Below, piece by piece: positions 1 to 11,600 of a DNA stretch of 64,000 bases (its first letter is position 1; every line of letters starts with the position of its first letter). A model generated the notes under the pieces. It worked only from the letters and a program-made list of their open reading frames with translations. It was not told the DNA's origin and did not search any database. Source of the stretch: Strigops habroptila. Its lineage: Eukaryota > Chordata > Aves > Psittaciformes > Psittacidae. The stretch spans positions 4,422,047 to 4,486,046 of the forward strand of contig NC_044297.2 in NCBI RefSeq assembly GCF_004027225.2, read 5' to 3'. A program made the translations under genes and the position numbers.

Positions 1-3000
1 GAACTAGATACCACAATGACAGGAGCCTTATAGATCTTATTAGGTTAAAGGGTGCTTGATATTATTGTAAGGTGCATTTCTTCCAAGCCCTGGAGCTTTA
101 TCCTGCCTCTTTGAAATCTGAGCAGTAACATCTAGCCTGAATGATTAGTATTCTCCCCAAAAATATATTAAATCATAATCTTCTCCTTCAGAGCAATCAT
201 TCTAACCCCGTTCCAACTACCGTATGAGCAGAGAAATCAACAGGATTGCCACTGGCTTCAGCTGAATCAGAATGGGATTTGTGTTCAGGCCTACTGGTAT
301 CATGGGAATTCAATAAACTTAAATACTGTCCATCTTCTCTGTGCTGTACATTCTAGAGATGTAGAAGAAAATGGGCACATAATCAGTCTTTGGGTTGTCC
401 TCTACAAAAGAAGGGATCCATCCCTTTAGTCTTCTGAGTATTGTGGTACTTACATTCTGGCTTTAACAACTGCAAATACCTACCAGAGGTTTGAAACTCA
501 GTTTTCACAAGAGTAACCTCTGATGTGGAATGTTTCCATTTCTATGGTCTGTGAAGGAACAAATGCTCATTTACAATATAGAGATTGCAAATGAATTTTA
601 CTAAGTCTGTCTGTAATAACCCTTTTTTCCCCCCTCCAAGCCTGCAAACGTGCAACTGGTGTTCAGATACATGAAGTACAAGAGTAACTTTTACAGTGAA
701 ATCTTCAAGCAGATTTGTAAAAGCAAAAACCCATCACTTGATAAATTGGACAACTCAGCTAATTCCCAACTTGAAAGCGTGTGGCACTTTCAAAAGAATT
801 AAGTGAATTTGCCACTGGCTTTAAATTACTGTCCTAGTTCTTACTGGGCAAAACATCAAAGGAAGTGGAAAGAAAACCTGGAAATACTACTGTACAGAAC
901 TGAGAGAGCGACTCTCTAACGAGTTCTGCTGTTTGCATTCATTCCAGAGGGAGTCAGGGTGAAGACGAGGTCTAACAAGTACAGCACCGGAGCATGGAGC
1001 CCAACTCTGCCTACAGGCTACTCTTCACCATACAGTTCACTTGAGTTAAAACTCCTTGTCCATGGCTAGCATCACACCTACACGTACCAACTCTAAACTC
1101 AAGTTGATAGACCCGCAGCAAATATAAAGCTAAGGGATCCCACTCCATCAGCTGCAAAAGAATGTCACCCACTAGAATTCCAGCCATTAATCTTTGTCCA
1201 GCTCTTCTGAGGCCTCCAACACCTTCCCTTTTCCATTCATGTGCTCAGAAAGAACAGAGAAGCTCTCCTGCAATCTGAATGAGAATTCATAGCACGGCTT
1301 TGCCCACTGCACTTTAAGAAACTTGGGACATGCTGCCAAGAAACTCTTCACCTCCACTGGACAGCACCTCTATGGAAACTAGCACTTGAGCTAACTCATG
1401 CTGGCAGGGCTGAGACAGGCAGGATTTCTGATGTGCATAACCACAGGGATTGCAGTTGGCCTCTGTCCCTCCAGTCCTTCCTATTCAACACGGGCTTCCT
1501 AACAGACTCCTCTCCCATAATGGATGCCTGTGGTTTCATTGATTCATGTCTGCAAAATGACACAAGCCCCACTCAGAGAGCTGGCCCTGCACAGGGATGC
1601 ACAGCTCCACATCTCCAGACACCTTTCATTCCAAAGAGGTTTTATCTTGCCACCTATCTCAGGTAACAAGCAAAAGGCAAATAAGGGAACAGTGTTGAAA
1701 TGAGGAACAGGAAATCCTGGCTGGGAACTAAGGGTCTTGCTTTGTAAGGAAAAACGCCAAAGAAGGATATTGATCCCTTTGTTGTCAAGAAGAAAATGAA
1801 GAACAAGCTACTCTCAATTTGCACTAAGCACATCAGTTTTCATTAAACTGCATGAGATGCAGAGAGATAAAGAACTTGGCACTGCAGCTTTCCCTTCATT
1901 TTCTACAGCTGCTTTATACCTTTACATTAAGCTCCATCTCTCTGCAGCATCAAGCCCCCACTAAGAATGGAAGTGCTGCAAGAATCAGGTCTCTAATATT
2001 AAAGCTACTTACTCTTGCATTAAAAAAGGAAAAGGAAAAAGCACTTAGCACTAATTGGCCACTATTTGCCTATGACATTTTGAATCAGTATCAGAACTTT
2101 AGAGCTGAAGTGATAAACTGTTCTATTATTGGAGGATCAAAGTACCAAGCTTCCCAAGAGCAGGAAGCTGTTATTATCCCCACTGTAACTCAAGGAACTT
2201 TTTGCCCAGATTCAGCACTTTCCAGAGTGGGATCCACTTTTGTTGCAGCAACACCTCCAAAAACTGGAGCATATACAAGTGGCCAAAGAGTAACTGATGT
2301 GCACAGAACCACCACTACTTTTGTTAGATACATTCTGACAAGGTGCCAGACACCCCTATCTGAAAGATTCAAGTAGCCAGAGCAATTCATCCGTTAAACA
2401 ACGCTCCCGGCTCCGTTCCTGGGAGGGGTACACTCTGATCTGTACCTAAAGCAACTGGTCCAACCAGCACTTAGTAACATCTTCCAGTTTCAAAGGTAAC
2501 CATGAGCTGGCCAGCTAGAAAGCTGTTGAATATTTCATATTTATGTTCCAGTTTTATCAGCACATGATTCCTGGCAAAGGCACCAAAATCCATTGCAGCA
2601 TTTTAGGCATTCAAGCATAAGTTAAACGCATTGGACCCAAAAGCACAGGCTCACTCTGGTAGCAAGAGGATAAATGTGTTTATGACTTTGGACTAAGGCA
2701 GTTTGAAGCTTGGAGCCCCTTGACACCTCTGAGCAATCAGGCCCACATCTAATCAGCAGGAGACAGCTCTGCCAAAACTCTAGAAGGCAACAAGCAGCTC
2801 TGAATGCCTCAAGAGATGGTTTAGAGCCTCTATAAAGGGACCTGATTGATAGTAAGATGAAGTGTATGATAGTTCCTAAACATCAGGCCTGCTGGTGAAG
2901 TTTCAAGGTGGGTAACTGAGAGCTAAAGCACCCAGAAGTCACCAGACACTTCTAGAAATGTTGCTTTTCAAAGTAAGAATAAGTAAGTAATGGTGACACG

Positions 3001-6000
3001 TCTTGTTCATGTCAGCAATACCTTTAAGTCCACAGGATTAGTTTCACAGGGAACTACTTAAGGAGTAGAGTAGTAATCACAAAAAATAAGAGGAAATAGA
3101 CTCAGGATAATGTGGATTAACAAAAACTAGAAAGGACTGTGGAAGTGAGAAGCAGCACAGCCAACTTGGACATCAAATAAACCACAGACACAGCAGTAAA
3201 AACTGGGGAACTAAATCAGAAATAAAGTGTTGCCTGCTACTCTGAAGAGTCTAACTTTCTGCTGTCAGCAGTGCCAAGTTTTCACTTTTCCCTGCTGGAA
3301 GCGATGTTGGGATTGCCATCAACAAGATAATTTGGAGACACAAATCACACTAAAGCAAATGGAAGGAAAAATGGCTATGGAGTGTTTCTATCAACAGAAA
3401 GGAAGACACACACTTCTGCAGTAGGAATGGGCTCTTCCATCCTTCTAGAGCCCTTGTCAGGGTCCTGCTGCACAACAGCGGGCTTGAGTTAGAAGCATCC
3501 TGCAGGAACAGTAGGCACAAGGCAAGCAGCAAGTTGAAACAAATAGAGTTTTGCTCTCATCTGACATGATGTACCACTGTCAGGCCTGTGAAACTCCTTT
3601 GATCACAGACTGTATTGAGCCAACTTTGCAGAAGATGTACGAGGTTTGAACATGAAGCCAAGAGCTGATGGCTTCAGCTATCAGAAGTTATCACAAATCA
3701 AACCATTAGTAAGAAAATCGTATTCTCCAGCACTCTCTCTTCCTCTCTGCTCCTTTGCATTTCTGCTCCCATAAATCACAAGTGTAGCTGGCAGGCACTG
3801 GTTTACATTTGAAAAATTACTGCCATTCCTAAGACATGACGCAGCTGATTGTAACTCAAGCACCACATGGTATTCTGACAAAGTAAATACTTCTTCACGA
3901 CATGAACAGTCCCATGCTCCGGTCCCTGCAGCAGGGAAAGAGGTAATGGCTTGAAAATAGCCATTAGGGGTAATTACCTGCCAGTTTACCAAAAAACCTA
4001 TACAAAAAGGAAAAAACCCCAACAAAATAAAAGATACTGGATTGAAACTCAAAGGCTATTTGCCACCATAACAGTTTCTTCGGTTGCATGGCTAAGGTAT
4101 TGTAGCCATAGCAAGTGGCCACACTTCTTCTGCAACCAGATCAAATCAGGCCATTCCCTTTCTAATAGTCACCCATGTATGCACATACTTGAAGTGCAAA
4201 ACAGGTATCCCTGGAACAGGATGTGAAGAGGCTGGAAAAGAAGCTGTCCCAAAGTTTCTCAACCTTTCCCTCTCAGTCCCCAGCCTTTAAATGCACCAGA
4301 TCCAAACACTTTCCACACAGCAACTGAACCTCTTTGGTTCATCAGCTTCCCTTCAACCCAACATTTGAAGACGTCTTCTAAATAAAACATGTTAAGAACA
4401 GATGATGGTTAATGAAAGAATTGTTTTTACAACTGAAGTGCCACAAGTTAAAGTTAATGCAAACCTGTGTTACTGCCAGCAGAAACAGAAAATAATTACA
4501 TTGATGATTGCTTACGCTAGAGTTAATAACTTTGAAACACGTAATAAAAGTTAACTACTGTGGGGAGCCATTCAGGTATTCCTTCCTTCACAGTATGCTC
4601 TTTCGCCTGAAGAGTCTGTATGAAAGGCATTCTGCAAAGGACACCTTCCTTTTGAGAGAAGCACTGGACCAAGAGTAGGTTAGTTCCCTTGGATTGGCCC
4701 CAAAACTGACCAGCCTTCAAGGAAGATGTACCAGACAGTATCTTTCCTTCCCAAACTAGAGGTGAAGCACATTGCAAGGAAGCTTTGTGAGACCCAGAAA
4801 ATCCCACTGCTTAAAGAGACAAGATGTTGATGATCTGCAGTGTTTTTGTCCCTCTACAAGGCTGAAGCTTCCAAAATCCCATCTGTTAGTGGGTTGAAAA
4901 CCCACTGCAAGTGAGAAAGTGTAAACCATTTGTCTCTCACGTATGCTTCCCTAAAAATGCTGCAGTTCCCAATCTCGCACTCTCTGCTGTCTGCCATTTC
5001 AAACACAGTTCATATGCCATCTGTACTATCCATACTAAAGGTTTAACCAATTGAAGACAAACTAGAAGGCAGCAAATCAATCTGAACCCACAATCAACAA
5101 ATGTGTAGAATATAACCCAGGACATAAACCATTCTGAACTGAAATGCAAAAAGCAGACAAGTGACATTGAATCACACTGTGTACTTCTTGGAATTTCTTA
5201 CTGCTTTGGTATGATTTATAGGGTTATGTTTAAAATAAATGCAAGTAGTTCCATGTTAGTTTCCGAAGCACAGATTACTGTGTTTTCAGCGTGTCTGAAA
5301 AGAATGAACTTCTATCTTTACACTTCACAACTAGCAACTTACCCATGCTACCAGTGAATGGAAGTTGTCACCATCCGATGGCCTGTATCATACAAACCAG
5401 TGGCGCTACCCTCATTACAAGCACCTTGCTAACCGGCACCAGTAGGCACCTTGGTCAGCAGGCAGATTACTGGCCCCAGCAGCTCATGTTTTCCTCTCAA
5501 TCCTCACCAACTGCTTCGAAGTCAGCACAGAATCAGTGAGGGCTGGTACCTGAGCACAAGCTTGAACGCCACACAGGATGCAACTGTAGACAGAAACCCG
5601 ACAAGTCTGCAAACCTCAAGTTGACAATCATAGCATCAACTGGATTGGAAAAGACCTTCAAGATCATCAAGTCCAAGCGTTGCCCCAGCACTGCCAAGGC
5701 CACCACCAACCCATGTCACTGAGGGCCTCGTCTACATGGTTTCTAAGCACTTCCAGGGCTGGTGACTCCAGCACTGCCCTGGGCAGCCTGTTCCAATGTC
5801 TGAGCACCTTTTGGGGAAGGAATTGTTCCTAATCTCCATCTAAACCTCCCTTGGTGCAGCTTGAGGCCGTTTCCTCTTGTCCCATCCCTTGGGAGCAGAG
5901 ACCAGCCCCCTCCTGGCTCCATCCTCCTGTCAGGCAGTTGCAGAGAGCGATAAGGTCCCCCCTGAGCCTTCTCTTCTCCAGACTAAACCCCCCCAGGTCC

Positions 6001-7867
6001 CTCAGCCGTTCCTCATCACACTTGTGCTCCAGGCTCTGCACCAGCTCCGGTGCCCTTCTCTGGCCCCGCTCCAGCACCTCAATGTCTCTCTTGCAGTGAG
6101 GGGCCCAGAACTGACACAGGATTCGAGGTGCAGCCTCACCAGTGCCCAGTGCAGGGGGACAGTCACTGCCCTGGCCCTGCTGCCACACTCGTGCTGAGCC
6201 AGGCAATATTACTACTCCATTAATGCCTGATAAAGCCAGTCTCTGCATAAATACTTCTGTTGACTGCCTGTGTATTAATCCTATCAGTTCCGGTTGCAAG
6301 TTACTGACTCTGTGTCAGTTTGGTTCATGTGTCTGCATACAAGGACAAGAAGTATCTGAAGCTGTCTGAACACACAGGAGTAAGGGGACGTGCGGGCAGA
6401 GGCAGCTTATCCCCCACCCTGCTTACTCACAAGCCAGTGCCCTTTCAGGGAGAGGAGCTGTCAGCAGCAGCAGTTGGCTCAAGCCAACACAAAATACCAC
6501 CCCGGAAGCTAATAAAAAGGAAGCCAGAGGAGTGCCTCTGATTCATCCCACTGCCCAAGGCCATTCTTCAGGTAGAAGAGCCTTGCTCAAAGCTGTGCTT
6601 AAAAAACCCATCATAATCCAACCAATGATACCAGCATTACAGAGTTTGATTCTAATACCAAAACCTTTTAATTCCTTATACTCACAGTAGTCTCACCAAG
6701 TCATACACATGGGCTCCCCTATATAAACAGCCTGGGCTGTTACCTGCACAGAAGAAACAAAGTTCAGGGCGTACAATACTCCACACCCTCCCAGTTACCA
6801 GAGCAGAAACCAGATAAGGTTGTGCTGTGTGTAATATCTGGGAAGCTCAAGCCACAGTCCTGCGAGAAGTGGGCTGCCTCTCTGCAAAGCCACTGTGAAA
6901 TCACGTGGGGAACTGATTTCAAATGCACTCTGTGAAACACTGTGCAGGATGAGGTTCTTTACCTTTAATGTCATGGACTGAACTGGAATGAACCACCGCA
7001 GGGGAGCTGGGCAGTTAACACTTTGCAAGCATGAAATTCAACATTTTTCTCACATCAAGAAGTCCACTGTGGAACAAGGAGCACAGAAGATCACTCTTCA
7101 TTACAATGATCAGAAGTTGGTTGTGTCATTAGTGGTTTCCTGTCTGTTGTTCTCTGCCCAGCCTCACAAGCAACCTCAAAACTGGGTGGGTTTCAATCTG
7201 TCAAACGCTTAAGAAAAGGCAAACTTACCAGCAACACCATTGGTTATGTTCCTCTGAGAGAAAAGCGAGCCAGCACCCAGCAGTCTCCTTTTACACATGA
7301 AGGAGACAAGGCAGAAGGCACAAAGTGTCAGCGAAGCTTTCACCACACCTCGCCCTATGTCAAGATTTCCACCCCCTGCAAAGCTGTAGCCCACAGTCCT
7401 GAATTCACTCATTACAACCTTCTTATCCTGTCAGCACTTTTTCTAGCCACATCTCTAAGAGAGAACAGTCATTTTCTGCTGCTATGTTAGAGCACTCTTC
7501 ACTGTGAAACATGCTGGAGAGGCAAAATTCTAGAGGCCAGTCCTGAACACGCATGACTCCAGTAACCCCGCGCTCCCAGGGTGCGAACGGGACACAGACC
7601 ACTGCCTCCATCCCTGCGGCTCACAGAGGGACCACCCGCTGCTGAACCTGGAAGTGGAAGAGAGCAGCACCAGCCGAAGGGAGAACCGAGAAAGTGCGCG
7701 GAGCGAAGCGAGTCGGGGTGTGCAGCAGCAAAGGAAGGGCTGGAGATAGGGGAAGGACCCGCAGAGGGACGCCGGAGCCGAGCCGCGGAGCCGAAGGCTC
7801 GACGAGCGCGAAAGGGACACACGGGGCTTGGGTGGGGGGGAGCCGAGCGGCCCGGGCTGGCACTCAC
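1..7867 (-). other. DOCK5: DOCK5 intron 1, 5' part (runs off the left edge)
   Basis: This stretch lies downstream (minus strand) of the DOCK5 first-exon donor, so it is intron 1, and its acceptor is beyond the left edge. I looked for the second exon, which should encode the start of the N-terminal SH3 domain (family motif AVYNYNA...ELSLQIGD), on the minus strand and did not find it. The sequence is AT-rich. It holds one CR1 fragment at about 5625-6207 and otherwise no gene I recognise. The longest other open frame, 1852-2376 (+, 174 codons), resembles no family I know. Confidence 0.8.
5625..6207 (-). mobile_element. CR1 LINE fragment, 3' end, antisense
   Basis: The minus strand reads as the 3' part of an avian CR1 non-LTR retrotransposon. 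It carries the diagnostic tail 'aaggtcttttccaa' near 5640-5660, and the terminal repeat survives only as a degraded 'gctatgattg' at about 5625. Translated on the minus strand, 5829-6299 contains the familiar stretch [16 protein letters not shown] (about 5935-6000), which recurs in CR1 copies. The 5' end is truncated, as is usual for CR1 (about 0.6 kb of a full length of about 4.5 kb), so it encodes no functional protein. It lies in DOCK5 intron 1, in the same orientation as the gene. Confidence 0.93.
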
Positions 7868-8270
7868 CGACCCCGTACTTCTCCCGCTTGGTGGGGATCC
7901 AGCGGGCCATGCCGGCGGTCCCCGCGGAGCAGCGCGGCTCGGCTCGGCTCAGCGCGGCCGCCCGCCCGCCGCCGCCCCGCCGCGCTGCCGGGGGCCGGGC
8001 GCCCCGCGCCGCTCCGCCATGCCACCAAACTTCCCGCAGCGCCCAACTTCGCTGCCGGCCCCGCCGCGCCGCGCCGCGCCGAGCGGAGGAGAGGGCGGGC
8101 AGCAAGAGGAGGGGGAAGGCGGCGGCTCTGCCCGCCCCGGCGGGGATCACCTGCTCCCGCCCCGCCCCGGAGCGCGGCCCGGCGCTGCCGCAAGGTGCTG
8201 GTGGGGCACCGGGGACAGAACGAGGAACACGGCGGGAAACGGTAGTGGGGAGGGCGGGATGGGTGATGCC
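7560..8270. promoter_or_regulatory. DOCK5: CpG island / DOCK5 promoter region
   Basis: GC and CpG density rise sharply here against AT-rich flanks, with many GCGC, CCGCC and CCCCGCCCC (GC-box) strings, densest at 7900-8220. The island encloses the DOCK5 start codon and the beginning of intron 1. I see no TATA box, which fits a broad housekeeping-type CpG-island promoter, and I cannot place the start site more exactly than about 7930-8220. Both strands have open frames of up to about 250 codons here. These are composition artefacts of GC-rich DNA. Confidence 0.8.
7868..7910 (-). CDS. DOCK5: DOCK5 coding exon 1 (start codon to first donor)
   Basis: The minus strand reads ATG from 7910 and encodes MARWIPTKREKYGV plus one base of the next codon. 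It is followed by the strong donor GTGAGTG at 7867-7861. DOCK-A guanine nucleotide exchange factors begin this way: human DOCK5 starts MARWIPTKRQKYGV and DOCK1 starts MTRWVPTKREEKYGV, both with the first intron just before the SH3 domain. DOCK5 is a Rac activator working with ELMO in cell migration, osteoclast and mast-cell function. The start context (GGCATGG) is good. DOCK5 is favoured over DOCK1/DOCK2 by the MARWIPTKR sequence and by the neurofilament neighbours, as at human 8p21. Only 14 residues are in the window, so the call rests on a short match plus synteny. Confidence 0.9.
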
Positions 8271-8384
8271 GCCCATGGCTGCTCCTCAGGACGCTGGTGG
8301 GAACAGGCGCAGGCATTCTGCCGCTGTTAAAAACACAGATTTTTAAAAGTCATTCATTAATAACTTGTAACAGTCTTCCACTGT

Positions 8385-8694
8385 CTAAAGGGGCGACGGG
8401 CTTTGTACAAGGGCATATAGTGACAGGCCAAGGGGAATGGCTTTAACCTGCCAGAGGGGAGACTGAGATGAGCTCTGAGGCAGAAGCTCTTCCCTGTGAG
8501 GGTGCTGAGGCGCTGGCACAGGGTGCCCAGAGAAGCTGTGGCTGCCCCATCCCTGGCAGTGTTCAAGGCCAGGCTGGACACAGGGGCTTGGAGCAACCTG
8601 CTCTAGTGGAAGGTGTCATGTCCATGGCAGGGGGCTGGAGCTGGATGAGCTTTAAGGTCCCTTCCAACACAAACCAGGCTGTGATTCTATGAAA
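8385..8694 (+). mobile_element. CR1 LINE fragment, 3' end, sense
   Basis: The plus strand reads as a CR1 3' end. It has 'gtgctgaggcgctggcacaggg' type sequence, then 'ttcaaggccaggctggacac', 'ctggatgagctttaaggtcc' and the terminal 'gtgattctatga' at 8682-8693. The 5' limit is approximate. It lies just outside the DOCK5 CpG island, upstream of that gene. It is a 5'-truncated copy of about 310 bp with no coding capacity. Confidence 0.93.
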
Positions 8695-11600
8695 ACAAAA
8701 GGGTTATTTTAAAAGCACTCCAAGTGTCTAGCAAAATGGTCACAGAACTGCACTCTGCTAAAGACACAATGTTCTTGTTTGTAAGATTGACTTGGCACTC
8801 AATGACGTTAAACCTCCACTTGAGCGCGGTGCTGGGAACCAGGACTGGATGATAAAGTATGTCACAGCCCAGGCTCCTGCAGGGCAGGGCTGGTGCTCTG
8901 ACCTCGACCAGACTGGCTGGCTTCTGGGGCTGTGCTGGCAAACTGGGAGAGGGATAGTCAGTAACACCTACTACTTAGGCCCTGAGTTATGCAGCAGCAT
9001 TGCAAATCACAACGGCAGATTGTGAACAAAGAGTCAGGTCCGAGCTGAGCAGATCCAGGTTCTCGCCAGTTCTCTGGCAGTCCAAGTAACTAGATCTTTT
9101 CCTAGTGCCTGGTCTCAGCCCACATCCCTGCCCTGTGCTCCATACTACAGACTCTCCCACCTGTGTTTCCAGTAAGTTTAATTTGCCTTGCTCTTCACCG
9201 GTGCCTCTAAGAGGCAGAGTAATACCAGTAGTATATTACTTATATTTGCTCTAACAAATAAACTTGTTCTTTGCAAGCAGAATTTTGAACATAAGGACAC
9301 TTGATATCACTGTTAGCCACAGTATCATTGTATAATTGTTTTTCTAACAATATGTGGTGATCTGTCATCTGTCAAGAATGTGTGGCCCATGAATATGTTA
9401 CACATAGCACGTTACTCATCTAGCTGTCATGTGCAGAAATGTTACACCCAGTTTCCACCAGAAAGCCAAACCCTTCTCTAAAATGATGCTTGGATCTTCT
9501 CCCCGGGCTGCTCATGCCATGGGTGAGATGCTCCCAACTACATGCAGATGTGTACAGCTGAATCACTGCACGTGAGAACTCTGCAGCTTAGAGGCTAAAC
9601 GTGGGCTCCTTCACTACTGAAATGGCACCTGAAACTTCAACACAGGATGTCAATATGCAGGATAAGAAAAAAGGAGAGATGTGCAACTAGTTAACTGGAA
9701 CTGGTTAACTGTTATTTATAAAACACTAATTCAACCCAGCCAACCATGATCAGAGGTTGTACTGGCACATATCTGCAGTCATTGTTCTTACGCACAAAAC
9801 CCTGCAGCTCCAGCTAAAGATTTAGTAGCGCCCCAGTCCTTGGGCTGTTTTTGTAGAGCTGGGGGCCCACAGAGAGCACAGGGCACAGCCTGGAGCCCAT
9901 CCCCTTGCCACAGGATGGGGGCACCCAAGCAAATACTGAGATATTTTGCAAATCCTTTTACTCTGGAAGATTCACCCAGACTTTTTTTTATGGAAGCTTT
10001 GAGACCTTAGCATGAAGAGCAATGTAGCCAGGCTGGCAAGACAAGTGAACAGCTTGTTCTAGGCCTCTCTGCTCTGATCTTGGACTGCCTGGATTCCCAA
10101 ATGCTCCCTGCTATGAATGGGATATGCCTTTTCTGTGGCCCTTGCACAGAGCAAGCCATGCTAGTTTTGCATCCCCCTGCGTTCCATCCTGCCCAGGGAA
10201 CACTCCATCCGCTCCTGGAGGGCTGCTCTAGTGATGCCTGAAGTGTTTCAGTGCTTCCAGCTATGCATTCCTCACTGCAATTCAAGGTGCTAACACCTCA
10301 AGTTAGTTAAAATGACACATTCACCAACTTTCTGCAGTAATAAAACCAGCTACTCTAGTTACTACTTGCCTATCTTTCATGCTTTGCTCTGGTTTTCATT
10401 TGCTGCCAAGAATTTGCTTTACCTGGGTTGGAAAATACTGGCACAGCTCAGGCAGCTTCACTACAAAATCAGGAATCTTCAAGTGAAATCAAGATTTGCA
10501 AATGTCGGGGGCACATGAGGGAAGCAATCTCAGCTGTCACTGAAAGGAGGATTTATTTCAGAAAACCTTTCATTTAATTTTATAACACCAAATAATTTTT
10601 TCCTTCTCTTTCTTTCTTTCTTTTAATGCTCAAGTGCTGTTTAACAGGGCTGTTACTGGTGAACAGTCTGGACCCAGTTCTTCTCTGCCCCAAACAGGAG
10701 CAGGATATATAGTTAAATTCTAATCAGAGATTAACTCGCTCTATATAAACCCCGCATCAAAACCACAGGAGTGAGGTCATGTTCCAGATCAGAGCTGGAG
10801 AGAATTTGGGTGACTAAGGTCCATTCACATTTTAAGTGCACTAAGGATGTCATATTACTCCTGGGTCTTTTACTTCACAGTTGAAAGAACAGTATATTTG
10901 CAAATTATCAGACTGCTGAAGTAGAACTTTTATCTAAACTCGGCATTTCAAAATGCGAAGTTAACAGAGTCATTACAAAGTCCGTGGCTTAGAAACTGAA
11001 GTACTTACTCTAAGACACGTAATTCTAGTGCCCTCCTGTGTTCCAAATAAGAACTACAGTAGCTAAGGAACACACAGACCTTCACTGAATGAATGGTAAA
11101 GGGAAGGGAAAAAGGTTTTTCCTGTGATTTAACACTTCAGAACTCTTCTAGTCGCCAGCCTGAATCCTGTCTAGCTTGGATCTGCACACATACAAACCCG
11201 AAAGCTGGCGCTTGAGTCAAGCGGTTTACATTGAAAGCAAGAGAAAGGAAGTGGAAACTGTGGAGAAAAACCTAAACTAGTAAAACCATACTGTTCAGCA
11301 GAATAGTAAGTGGGTTTAGCACAGCAACTACAAAACTACCACTACAACTAAAGCATCTGTTCATTCATTTAGTAAGTCAATCCCCGTAGCTGATGAATGA
11401 TCAGCTCTGGATAAGAATTGGACTCTTGATCACCAGCAGAAACCATAAATACAGAGCAGCAGATAAGCCACATAAAGCAATTAAATATGCAAATACACAC
11501 ACGGACCACAAACAGGAGAAAAGAGTGGGTTTAGCCACCTGCCTGCACACGTTTTATCATGGAACAATATTTAACATATTATCTGAAGATCTCATATAGC

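Noticed and set aside
5829-6299. 156-codon minus-strand frame that looks like a protein
   Set aside because: It reads through a CR1 3' end and matches CR1-derived sequence ([13 protein letters not shown]), so it is transposon remnant and not a host gene.
7530-8346. Several 150-250-codon frames on both strands in the DOCK5 CpG island
   Set aside because: Low stop-codon density in GC-rich DNA explains them. Only the short MARWIPTKR exon matches a known protein.
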